64,000 nucleotides of DNA from Haematobia irritans (lineage: Eukaryota; Arthropoda; Insecta; Diptera; Muscidae). The notes under the pieces were generated by a model. It did no database searches. It saw only the letters and a program-made list of their open reading frames with translations, and was not told where the DNA came from. Positions 44,482 through 55,254 of the stretch are shown in pieces (position 1 is the first letter of the stretch; each line of letters begins with the position of its first letter). The position numbers and the translations under genes are program-made. The DNA is taken from the NCBI RefSeq assembly GCF_050003625.1, contig NC_134397.1, positions 218,984,537 to 219,048,536 on the forward strand. The letters run 5' to 3'.

Positions 44482-46192
44482 TTTTATACCCTCCACCATA
44501 GGAAGTCATTCCGTTTGTAACACATCGAAATATTGCTCTAAGACCCCATAAAGTATATATATTCTGGGTCGTGGTGAAATTCTGAGTCGATCTGAGCATG
44601 TCCGTCCGTCCGTCCGTCTGTTGAAATCACGCTAACTTCCGAACGAAACAAGCTATCGACTTGAAACTTGGCACAAGTAGTTGTTATTGATGTAGGTAGG
44701 TAGGTAGGTAGGTTATGTGGCTGCCCGATGTATCAGGCTCACTTAGACTATTCAGTCCATTGTGATACCACAGTGGTGAACTTCTCTCTTATCACTGAGT
44801 GCTGCCCGATTCCATGTTAAGCTCAATGACAAGGGACCTCCTTTTTATAGCCGAGTCCGAACGGCGTTCCACATTCCAATGAAACCACTTAGAGAAGCTT
44901 TGAAACCCTCAGAAATGTCACCAGCATTACTGAGGTGGGATAATCCACCGCCGAAAAACTTTTTGGTGTTCGGTCGTAGCAGGAATCGAACCCACGACCT
45001 TGTGTATGCAAGGCGGGCATGCTAACCATTGCACCACGGTGGCTTATTGATGTAGGTCGGATGGTATTGCAAATGGGCCATATCGGTCCACTTTTACGTA
45101 TAGCCCCCATATAAACGGACCCCCAAATTTGGCTTGCGAGGCCTCTAAGTGAAGCAAATTTCATCCGATCCGGCTGAAATTTGGTACATGGTGTTAGTAT
45201 ATGGTCTCTAACAACCACGCAAAAATTGGTCCACATCGGTCCATAATTATATATAGCCCCCATATAAACCGATCCCCCGATTTGGCTTGCGAAGCCTCTA
45301 AAAGAAGCAAATTTCATCCGATCCGGCTGAAATTTGGTACATGGTGTTAGTATATAGTCTCTAACAACCATGCAAAAATTGGTCCACATCGGTTGATAAT
45401 TATATATAGCCCCCATATAAACCGATCCTCCGATTTGGCTTGCGAGGCCTCTAAGAGAAGCAAATTTCATCCGATCCGGCTGAAATTTGGTACATGGTGT
45501 AAGTATATGGTCTCTAATAACCATGCAAAAATTGGTCCACATCGGTATATAATTATATATAGCCCCCATATAAACCGATCACCAGATTTGACCTCCGGAG
45601 CCTCTTGGAAGACCAAAATGCATCTGATTCAGTTGAAATTTGGTACATGATGTTAATATATGGCCTCAAACACCCATGCAAAAATTGGTTGATATCGGTC
45701 CATAATTATATATAGGCCCTATATAAACCGATCCCCAGATTTGACCGGAGCACCTTGGAAGAGCAAAATTCTTCCGATTCGGTTGAAATTTGGTACGTGA
45801 TGTTAGTATATGTTATCCAACAACCATGCAGGAATTGGTTCCTATCAGTCCATAATTATATATAGCTCCCATATGAACCGATCGCCAGATTTGACCTCCG
45901 GTGCCTTTTGGAGAAGCTAAATTCATCCGATCTGGTTGAAATTTGGTACGTGGTGGTAGTATATGATATTTAACAACCATGGCAAAAGTGGTCCATATCA
46001 GTCCATAATCATATATAGCTCCCATATAAAGCGATCCCGAGATTTGGTTTTGGAGCCTCTTGGAGGAGCAATTTTCACCCGAGTGAGTTGAAATTTGTGG
46101 ATGACAGTCTTTCGTAGAAGTTTCTACGCAATCCATGGTGAAGGGTACATAAGATTCGGCCTGGCCGAACTTACGGCCGTATATACTTGTTT
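44482..46192 (-). mobile_element. 153-bp-unit element, family G1, copy b (complete, with SINE inside)
   Basis: On the minus strand: head AACAAGTATATACGGCCGTA, palindrome TTCGGCCAGGCCGAA, ATGTACCCTTCACCATGG, then at least six 153-bp units (for example MGAIYNYGPMWTNFC...KFQPDRMKFASLRG, 51 residues). The tail has GACGGACGGACGGACATG and a terminal GGTGGAGGGTATAAAAA. A SINE sits in the tail-proximal unit (44698-45043). The 226-codon minus frame at 44889-45569 spans units and SINE and is not a gene. Confidence 0.8.
44698..45043 (-). mobile_element. tRNA-derived SINE inside G1 element
   Basis: Complete on the minus strand: GCCACCGTGGTGCAATGGTT (A-box region), GGTTCGATTCC (B box), the family body with GGAACGCCGTTCGGACTCGG, and an (ACCT)n tail. 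Target duplication TTATTGATGTAGGT occurs at 44684-44697 and 45044-45057 (14 bp), so the SINE was inserted by a LINE-type mechanism after the G1 element was in place. Confidence 0.9.
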
Positions 46193-46199
46193 ACTGTTA

Positions 46200-47500
46200 C
46201 TTTTTCATGGGTGGACCTCATAGGTTAGGTCCATTATGAAACCACATTAACTAAAAGTACCTACACTTTCACAAGATGTGTTTAATTGATTCCTTTTCCT
46301 CCGCATCATGGCAGCTCATACAGTAGTCATTATATAGGTAATAAATACAATATGACATTAAGGGAATCTGTTCCTGTCTTACTGAAAGCGCTTGAGATAC
46401 ACAAGCATTCCTTACGCTGAACTTTGTCTAAACTTGTCGGCTGTTGAAGTGCCGGCCATCAGTCCACCGCACCACATAGCATATAGCATTATAGGTCTAA
46501 CCACAGCCAATGCACAATTTTCTGTTTTAGTCCCCACTTTTTCCTATTTCCTTTTTGTTTTTCTCACCCTTTCTTCAATATTAAGCTTAAAGTTCAGCTT
46601 CCTGTGCAAAATAACCCCAAAGTATTTTGCACACTCACCAAAGGGAATTTCAATACCCCCTAAGGAGATGGACTTAACCGTGGGAATTCTGCGTTCTTTG
46701 CAGTATATGACTAGTTTTGTCTTTCCAGGATTTACCCCAAACCATTCTCTTTCACCATTTCTCAGTCATCCGGAGGCCTCTTTGTGTAATATCTCAAATT
46801 GTGGATGGCCATTCTCACCTGACTTCTAGAGCCACATCATTGCTCTTTCTTTTTCTAGGGAAACCGGAAGTTTGTTTATAACAACCTTCCAAAGAAGAGG
46901 TGCTAGAACTCCTCCTTGCGGACTGCATTAAAACTTTGTATGTTTGCTTGTCCCAGTGTGGCTGAAATACGTCGCTTCGTTGGAAGTTGGTCTAACAGCC
47001 TAAGAATTCCTTGGTCAACATTCAGAGTTGTCAATCCATTTAGTATCGGCTCGATGTCCAGAAAAGCCACAATTGTGTATTCATTGACAAATAGTGAGCT
47101 TTCAATAAAGATGGCTAGTTCATGCAATGCGGTCTCAGTTGATCTGCCCTTCGAGCAGATCAGTAAGCTTGTTGTCGTTTCGAGAGAAATCTTCAATTGA
47201 TGATAGTTCTAAGATAAATATCTATCAGCATTTCCAGACTCTTAAGAGGTAATGAGGATAAGCTAATTGGTCGAAAATCCTTCGCACTCGAATGAGAGGC
47301 TTTCCCCGCTTTTGGTATGGATATGGCTTTTGTTTCCCTCTACTTTCCTGGTATTTGTGCAAATTTGATTCAGCCTATATATATCGCCGACAACCACGGG
47401 ATATTGTGTCAGTCACTAACTCTGCCGGAGCAATTCTAGATTCCGATACGATTTTCTCGAGAGGATACGACCGCTGAGCCTTTGTGGCACCGCTCCTAAG
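46200..47500 (-). pseudogene. Old LINE reverse transcriptase relic (I/R1/LOA-like)
   Basis: Minus-strand fragments in order: SIPKAGKASHSSAKDF plus RPISLSSLPLKSLEML (about 47310-47220), TALHELAIFIESSLF and YTIVAFLDIEPILN (about 47130-47040), PQGGVLAPLLWKVVINKLPV (about 46920-46860), GVNPGKTKLVIYCKER, AKYFGVILHRKLNFKLNIEE (about 46640-46580). Near 46330-46260 is a C-terminal C..C...H....C finger-like segment (YCMSCHD...IKHIL.KC). Frames shift repeatedly and stops occur. Both ends are lost. The C-terminal finger distinguishes it from the jockey copy at 39669. Confidence 0.75.
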
Positions 47501-48445
47501 ATTCCTTAGATTCCTATTTAACTTAAATCAAGTTCAAAGTTTATTTTCTCTTTGAAAAACAGTACGTGATTCACTTCATCCATTACTAACGTTTTGCTTC
47601 TGCCACATCATCCATTTTTATCATTTTCCATCCGTTCAAAAATGGAAATGAGGTACGTAATAGATGCTATTTGATATTTAGATACTGATACAGGTAAGCG
47701 CATGGAATATTTGAGGACAACTTTTTTTTTATTCAATATTCATAAATTATTTATATTTATATAGTTTTCAATTGAAGTGGTAAAATTGTTTAATAGCTAA
47801 ATCTTCCAATGCATTTTAAATTGTTAGGAAATATCAATCAAACAATTGCCGCCTATAGTGACATTAGCGAGTTTTTCGATAATGGTAGCAGGGACTATTA
47901 GATTGCAATCAACAAAGTTGATATTGATATTATCATCATATAATTTTAGATCTCAAAATTACTTTAAAATCCTTTCTACAATTTTATTGTGTCACTATAT
48001 GAGTTAAAGTTTAATTGACTAAACGTTTAACAAAATTCGACTTGAGAATGTCAAATCATATCATGTCTAGATATTTCTCTAGACACATTTTCTAGACAGA
48101 ATGATAAGTAAAGTTATAATTTTTACCTGTAATATCAAAGTATATGGTGAGGTTTTGAAGATAAAAATTATAGATCGACTGGTTGAGAACCTGAAATGTA
48201 TGCTTTAAGGGTTGATGAAATGGCAGAAACAATCAGGTGTAGGGATGAATTCTGCAAAGACAGAACTACCCAGCAAAAAAGCTTCGCCAAAAAGGGATAT
48301 GCTACACTGAAAAAAATATTGACCTAATATGGAATATTATGCAACTTAAATTTTAGGACTTAAAATTTACGCAATGCTAAGGACAAAATTCTTTAAAATA
48401 ATGACATTTTAATTAAAAGAAAGTTTATAATCCTTGCTTCAGAAT
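47501..48445. other. Unassigned AT-rich sequence
   Basis: No gene recognised. At 48272-48300 a CCCAGCAAAAAAGCTTCG...GCC segment matches the end of the CCCAGC MITE family. Confidence 0.4.
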
Positions 48446-51154
48446 TTTAATACCCACCACCATAGAATGGTGATGGGGGTATAATAAGTTTGTCATTCCG
48501 TTTGTAACACATCGAAATATCGATTTCCGACTATATAAAGTATATATATTCTTGATCAGGGAGAAATTCTAAGACGATATAACGATGTCCGTCTGTCCGT
48601 CTGTCTGTCTGTCTGTTGTAATCACGCTACAGTCTTCAATAATGAAGCAATCGTGCTGAAATTTTGCACAAACTCGTCTTTTGTCTGCAGGCAGGTCAAG
48701 TTCGAAGATGGGCTATATCGGTCCAGGCTTTTATATAGTCCCCATATAAACCGACCTCCCGATTTGGGGTCTTGGGCTTATAGAAATCGTAGTTTTTATC
48801 CAATTTGCCTGAAATTTGAAATCTAGAGGTATTTTATGACCGCAAAGAGGTGTGCCAAAAATGGTGAGTATCGGTCCATGTTTTGGTATAGCCCCCATAT
48901 AGACCGATCTCCCGATTTTACTTCTTGGGCTTATAGAAACCGCATTTTTTATTCAATTTACCTGAAATGGGAAATCTTGAGGTATTGTAGGACCACAAAT
49001 ACGTGTGCCAAAAATTGTGAGTATCGGTCCATGTTTTGGTATGGTCCCCATATAAAACGGCCTCCCGATTTTGGGTCTTGGGCTTATAGAAATCGTAGTT
49101 TTTATCCAATTTGCCTGAAATTTGAAATCTAGAGGTATTTTATGACCATAAAGAGGTGTGCCAAAAATTGTGAGTATCGGTCCATAGTTTGGTATAGCCC
49201 CCATATAGACCTATCTCCCGATTTTACTTCTTTGGCTTATACACGCTCACAAAAAATCGCTTCTGTAACATATACTCCCAAACATATTTTGCTTCAAGCA
49301 TATACATTTTTGGGTATTGCCCAAACATTTATATGTTTGATCTCTTCCAATATATAATATGTTTGAAAGCATATTAGTCTAAACAATATATGTTTGGGTA
49401 GTCTAAGTTTCAAACATTTTGTATTTTTGCATCCAAATTCAATAATGTTGTCTTCCAAAAAACAATATGTTATTATGTGAACATATAATATGTTTGGAAG
49501 CATTTTCCACCCAAAAATATTATATGCTTAAAAAAATTCTCCCAAACAATATTGTGCTCAAAATTTTATTTATTTATTTATATATTTACAATCATAACGA
49601 ATTATGAAAATAAACAGGTAATATAGCTGCTAACAACATAGGTTTTCGACCTGAATGCTCAAAATTTTGTTTCTGCCCAATTGTATATTCCCCAACATCT
49701 TTCTCACTTCCACGAGATTTTTTAGTTCTTAGCACCTTTTTCTGTAATACAAACATTGTAGAAGAAATTATTCAATTGTATGATTTTTTTATTTTAATTT
49801 TACCTTTTGCCGGACGGGGATTCGAACAGCGGACCACACAGTTTGTAAGGATCAAAGAAGTAGCTGATCAATTGCCCAAGGAAAAATAAAATGTTAATTT
49901 TGTAATAACAAGCAACAACCACCAACTTAATTCAATATCGCTCCCTGTTAAATAGCGCTCCAAGCTACTAAACACATATATGTTTATAGGCTATTTCTAA
50001 ATTAATATATGTTTGCATCCAAACATTTTATATTTACAAACATTTTATGTCCCAAACATAATATGTTCTAACATATTAACATATATGTCCCAAACATGTT
50101 ATGCTAGTTTATGAACATTATATGCTTGCACTCAAAAATATTGTGTTTAAAAATTTGTGTTCCAAACATATAATGTTTATAGCCAAACATATGAAAAACA
50201 GTCTTTTTCATCCGTGTAGAAACCGCAGTTTTTATTCAATTTACCTGAAATGGGAAATCTTGAGGTATTGTAGGACCACAAATACGTGTGCCAAAAATTG
50301 TGAGTATCGGTCCATGTTTTGGTATAGCCCCCATATAAAACGACCTCCCGATTTTGGGTCTTGGGCTTATAGAAACCGTAGTTTCTATCCAATTTGTCTG
50401 AAATTGGATATCTAGAGGTATTTTAGGACCATAAGAGGTGTGCCGAAAATAGTGAGTATCGGTCCATATTTTGGTATAGCCCCCATATAGACCGATTTCC
50501 CGATTTTACTTCTTGGCCTTCTAGAATCCGAAGTTTTTTTCCTATTTGCCTGAAATTGGAAATCTAGAGGTATTTTCGGGTCATAAAGAGGTGTGCCGAA
50601 AACGGTAAGTATCGGTCCATATTTTAGTATAGCCCCCATAAAAACGATCTCCCGATTTAACTCCTTGGGTTTCTAGAAACCGTAGTTTTTATCTGATTTG
50701 CCTGAATTTGTAAATATTCTGATAGTTTAGGCTCACAAAAACGTGTATCGGATTAAGTTTTTATCGGTCCATTTGATAATGCCTCCATATAGACCGACTT
50801 CACTTCTTGACGGTGTAGAAGGCGCACTGATCATGAAAATTGCTTGAAACTCAATGTAAAATTTCCAGATTTTACTTCCACAGATTTAAGATTTCAAATT
50901 AAGACGTTATTTTATAATTTTCTTGCACACTTACAAGAGATGTTAATGATTCCTCTAAAACTCAAACAAAAATGGTTCTTATAAATCCAGAATCTGATAT
51001 AGTCCTCATAGGTGAAATCTTTAAATTTATCTTCGGGAAGTGTCCTCAAGTCCTCAAGCCCTCCTGAAATTTCAAAGGAAACCCTAATATTTGGTTCATG
51101 GTGGTGGGTATTTAAGATTCGGCCCGGCCGAACTTAGTGCTGTATATACTTGTT
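48446..51154 (-). mobile_element. 153-bp-unit element, family G2, copy c (complete, with MITE inside)
   Basis: Plus strand shows the reversed tail first (ATACCCACCACCATAGAATG, CATCGAAATATCGATTTCC, TATATATTCTTGATCAGGG, GTCCGTCTGTCCGTCTGTC). Next come 153-bp units, and finally the reversed head (TTCGGCCCGGCCGAAC, TATATACTTGTT at 51154). A 975-bp MITE (49242-50216) interrupts it. Minus ORFs at 48953-49204 and 50412-50639 are unit translations. Confidence 0.8.
49242..50216 (+). mobile_element. MITE with ACATATTATGTTTGG-type palindrome array, 975 bp
   Basis: Flanked by TA on both sides (49240-49241 and 50217-50218). Termini are CACGCTCACAAAAAA and, inverted, CACGGATGAAAAA. Both ends are filled with short inverted words (AACATATAATGTTT, CCAAACATAATATG). 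The centre holds a minus-strand tRNA-like stretch with the B box GTTCGAATCCCC (about 49820) and CAATTGATCAGCTAC. Removing it restores the surrounding G2 unit. Confidence 0.7.
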
Positions 51155-51978
51155 TTCCTTAAATTTAGGACACAAATTTTGAAATTTTGCGTCTCTCTGC
51201 TGAAGTTATAGATCTTTGAAATAAGGCAAATATTCCTTAAAATAAAGAAAACCCTGTTTAATTTAAAGAGTAAGTATTTAACTCAACTGTCGTCTTGAAT
51301 TTTTAAATTTAAGATAAAAACGCTTCAAATATAGGCTAAGACTTATCCTAAAGATTTGCGTCGTTGGTTTAAAGTTTTTTAGCATTAAGAAAGCAGTTTT
51401 TACTTTGAAGTACTTGCCATAATTTGTATTTTCAAATTGGAATTTGTTTGTACATAAATACCTTTATTAATATATCACAAAGAGAGAATAAAAATTCGAT
51501 AAATGAGATCTGTATCCAAATCCTAGATTTAAAGCCAGGGAGGTCCGTAAGAAATGTCTTTATTTTAAAGAAGCCGCATCTTTGGCTCGGAATCAATAGC
51601 AAAATCCTTAAGGGTAGGTCAAAATCTTTGGATCCAAGTAAACTTTTTTTGAGTGTAGAAGTACCACAAGGGGTTTAAACAAAAGTTCTCCCTGAAGCCA
51701 AGCAAATTAAATCGATCGATTGGTCCATCCACTTTTTGCCACTTTTTATTCAATTTTGCACAATAACATCGCATTTTTGTTTTAATATATTTAATGTATT
51801 CACATTAGCGTAGCTAGACAATTTTCCTAGGGGGTATAGCCCCCCTAGCGAAAAATTTATAGACCGAACTTATAGGCTCAATTAATGTTTTATTTCATAA
51901 AATTGAATAAAAATTAGACATCAAAATAACTCGACAATTAATTTATAATAAAGCAACTAAAAGTAGTTCCACACTTTT
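51155..51978. other. Unassigned AT-rich sequence
   Basis: The 84-codon frame at 51424-51678 has no recognisable domain. Around 51800-51860 and 52815-52870 there is an inverted pair of TAGCCCCCC/GGGGGGCTA-type words bracketing the MITE at 51979, suggesting a larger composite repeat. Confidence 0.35.
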
Positions 51979-52519
51979 CCCAGCAAAAAAATTGTGAGTT
52001 GTTTTAAAGGCACAACTTTAAAAGTACTTCCAAAAATGTCCTCAATTATTTTAACTACACAGGAAGTTTTTTACTTCTTTTTTTTCATATTTTAATGTGT
52101 AATTTTTTGTTTTCTTTTTTTCAAATAGTTTAAAAAAACAGTAAGAATAAATAAATTGGTACAAATTATTTAAATTTTGCCACAAAACTGCTAAATCCAT
52201 TATAGAAAAATCGATAATTTTGGAAATTATTCGAGGAAAAACGTTTCAAACAAGCGTCAGAATGCATTAAAATCATAAAAACAATATAAAAATCATTTAT
52301 TTGGGAAAATATCACAAAATTTTTTAATTCACATTCAAAACACAGAATTCGGATCTCACCTTAAGAAGTGATGCAAATTCATTGCAACGGCTGTTGAAAC
52401 GGTGGACATTTGTCCTATGACAAGCTCATATTACATTCATTGCTTCTCCGCCAATTTTGCACCACTTCTAGACCCAAAAAGAACATTTTCACTACTTTTT
52501 TGGCAAAGCTTTTTCGCAG
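51979..52519 (+). mobile_element. CCCAGC MITE
   Basis: Starts CCCAGCAAAAAAATTG, shares the whole block order with 21012-21578 (ACAACTTTAAAAGTACTTCC, GAATTCGGATCTCACC, CACCACTTCTAGACCC) and ends TTGGCAAAGCTTTTTCGCAG. The right terminus is mutated. Confidence 0.7.
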
Positions 52520-53396
52520 CAATATTAAGATATTAATTTATGAAAGTATAGTTTTAATATCAATTACTATTTTTTTAATTAAATTGACTAAACTAAATCC
52601 ATCATAAGTTCAACCACAGCTTCATTTCATAAATATCTGACTTCAAACATTGCCATCGGCAACTGCTACCACAACCCGAGTAATTCGATTGTTCATGAAA
52701 GTCTTTAGCGGAACTTTGTGCGATTGTATATACTTGTCTAATTTTTATAAAAATTAAAAAAAAAACTATTGACATTTATTGAAAAATGGAAAATCATAAA
52801 TAGAGTTTCAAATTCTGGGGGGGGCTAAAATTTTTCTGGGGGGGTCTAAGCCCCCTCCCCAGAGGCCTTCCTACGCTTATGTGTATTCAGCTGAAATGCT
52901 GCGATTTCCAAAAATTTTTGTTATGTAGTTAGGACTTTTGTCTTCTTTTCGGCGTGCCTTTAACCAAATAGAGTGGAAATCCCGGTTTTTGAAACGAGAA
53001 GAGACTAAAATGAAAAAGGGATTTTTCCTTTAGAAGCAAATAAAAGCAGACAGTTAAAAAGGGATATTAAAACATGAGATGTTGATTTTTAAATTAAATT
53101 TTGACGAAAGCTTGTTGAGTTTTGTTTGAATAAAAAACTAAAAGACCAAAACCCACAGATTTGCTCCAAACTGTACTCCATACCAGCGACTGAGTGTCTA
53201 AGTTGCTGACCGAATGACTCTTTGATGACATTGGTTGGTGTCATGTCATTATAACCGCCAAAAAACCACCGGTGCCTAGAGAATAGGCTCAATATCTCAC
53301 AACACGTTACAATGCATGACAAAGATTCTGCGTGCCTCTATGGTCAATGAGTAAAGAATAATGCTTGATGCTGCTTGTGTGTTTATTAACTCTATT
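52520..53396. other. Unassigned sequence
   Basis: No gene recognised. GGGGGGGCTA-type words near 52818-52866 pair with those near 51830. Confidence 0.35.
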
Positions 53397-53874
53397 ATTC
53401 TCTCTCTCTCTAGCCATCATCTTTCTCTTACTCTCTGAGTAGACTTTAATCATAGCTTTAGTGTGGTTTTGTTTTTTTTCCTACTTTTTCAAGCCCTCGC
53501 GACACCCGGTGTTAATCGATTGACCAGTGGTGGTTAGTCGATTGATCTTGTCCACTTATTTGCAAGTGAGCTAAGTACTGAGAGTTGAGAGGTGATTGTT
53601 ACAGCAGCATCAGCTCTAGCAACTAAGATTACAACTTGGCTTAGTTTAAGAATTGTTGACCAGCTTACTTGGCCGCTATGACGTTGCCATTGTTGTATAG
53701 TACGAATGGTCTGTATGTCCGTATATTCAGAGGCAATTAAATGCAGTTGTTGTTGTGCTGCAGCTGCTAGAGATTCTGCTGGCCGCTGTAGTTTTGCCGA
53801 AATTGAGGTAGAAAATAGCAAAATGAATCGCAGCTAAAAATCTAGTAAGACAGACCGGTTAACTCGACAAAGTC
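53397..53874 (+). promoter_or_regulatory. Possible upstream promoter region
   Basis: Less AT-rich and apparently single-copy in this window. It contains a CTCTCTCTCTCTCT tract (53400-53413) and further CTCTCT words that could bind GAGA factor, and two ATCGATTGA words (53515-53545). It precedes the TATA box. The 95-codon minus ORF here (53534-53821) is not supported as a gene. Confidence 0.35.
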
Positions 53875-53884
53875 TATATAAAAG
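53875..53884 (+). promoter_or_regulatory. TATA box candidate
   Basis: TATATAAAAG, followed about 30-35 nt later by ACATTG, a weak initiator match. The downstream leader is A-rich and leads to an ATG and a consensus splice donor. Confidence 0.45.
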
Positions 53885-54466
53885 GGTTAGTCGCATTGTG
53901 CGAGATAAACATTGATTTTGAAAAACTCGCGCTGTTTACAAGTACGCGTCGAGAGTCTAAACAAACCGAGAACATAGCATATCGAGATTACAAGAAACGG
54001 AAACCCAAATAACGAAAATAAAACTAAATAAAAAAAGAGATTTTGATTTGATTGATTTTTTTTCTTCTTTAAATGTACTCGGATAAAGAAATACAAGAAC
54101 GAATTTCGAATTGTCAAATATCAAACGAATTATGTGAGATAATTAAATCGAATAAAGTAAAAGGCTATAATTTTTTGAAAAAAAGTAAAACAAAATGAAT
54201 TTTTTATGAAAAAAATAAATATATAATAATTTACAGATAAAAGTGTTAAAGAAAATTTCATAAAATCTTAAATATAATAACTTACGTTTACGTTTTTTTT
54301 ACAAAAATTTAAAACAAAAAAATAGTACTCATTGTTTAAAGGAAAGAAACAAAAGCAACTGTTGTTCACTGAGAAAAATATCAACAAAAAAATTTTTTAT
54401 AAAAATTCAATTTTGTGTATGTGTGATTACCATAAGTGATTGTCGTAAAAATAAAAACAAATAAAA

Positions 54467-54503
54467 ATGAAATTATTCGCATCAACATCGACTAGAACTG
54501 CAA
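54467..54503 (+). CDS. Candidate first coding exon of a host gene (partial)
   Basis: ATG in a fly-like context (ATAAAAATGA) opens a short frame, MKLFASTSTRTA, ending at GCAA|GTAAGT, a near-perfect donor in phase 1. The start is compatible with a signal peptide whose hydrophobic core would be in the next exon, as is common for secreted insect proteins, but the product cannot be identified. The TATA box lies about 590 bp upstream. The leader contains an upstream ORF (54073-54198, 41 codons) which, if real, would dampen translation. No acceptor or second exon was recognised downstream, so the remaining 9.5 kb could be first intron. Confidence 0.4.
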
Positions 54504-54880
54504 GTAAGTTTAGTTTTTTGTTTTTTGTTTTTGTTGTCTTTATTAGCATCAAAAGCAAGCCTCCTCAAATGGCTGAGATTGGCTAACTTCCTGTTGTTGC
54601 CAGTTAGCAAATATTTAGAATAGATCAATCAATCGCTGTATGGATGTGAACATCATGACAATGTGTTAAAATCTATTGTTTTAATTCGATGATGCTATGA
54701 TACTTTGTTGCTGTTACAGCGATGACACAGTGCCAGTATTTGGATAAATTAGATAACTTACAAATTACAAAAATAAATATCAACATAAGTGCTAAAAAGT
54801 CTGGCGAGGCCCACAAATTGGTTACCCTACTTAACTAGTGAACATTTGGAACATTTGAGAGTGGTTAAAGAGAAGAAAAT
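54504..54880. other. Possible intron sequence
   Basis: AT-rich, no recognised repeat or ORF. Confidence 0.3.
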
Positions 54881-55009
54881 GAGGTTCGCTTAGGTCTAGT
54901 GGCAGCCCGAGGCAAAAATTTAGTGTCATCCGCTGCCGACGAAAATGGGTCGGCTTCATTATCTGCCAGTGGGGACTTGAACCTGTCCCGTTGAACTATT
55001 TCACGTCCA

Positions 55010-55240
55010 TGTTGGTTAGGTCTAGTGACAGAACGTTATTGCAGGCACACTATTCAATCCATTATGATACCGCAGTGGTAAACTTCTCTCTTAGAGAGAC
55101 CCCCTTGTAATAGCCGAGCCCGAACGGCGTTCAACTCAGAAATATCACCAGCGTTACAATAGCGATAATCCATCACTGGAAAAACTGATTGGTATTTGTT
55201 CAAAACTGCGATTGAACCAATTGTATGCAAGCACTCGAGC
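55010..55240 (-). mobile_element. Degenerate SINE copy
   Basis: The minus strand follows the family body with many substitutions: GAACGCCGTTCGGGCTCGG, GAGAGAAGTTTACCACTG, GGTATCATAATGGATTGAA. It is much older than the other copies. A tRNA-like minus-strand piece (AGGTTCAAGTCCCC) lies just upstream at about 54965-54985. Confidence 0.6.
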
Positions 55241-55254
55241 CAAAAATAATCTAC

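Noticed and set aside
44889..45569. 226-codon minus-strand ORF
   Set aside because: It runs through G1 units and then into the SINE, so it is a chance fusion of repeats.
46392..46829. Plus-strand 145-codon ORF
   Set aside because: Antisense to the recognisable minus-strand reverse transcriptase relic.
53534..53821. 95-codon minus ORF with an Ala/Gln-rich stretch
   Set aside because: It overlaps the promoter-like island of the plus strand, lacks domain or splice context, and reflects GC-richer composition.
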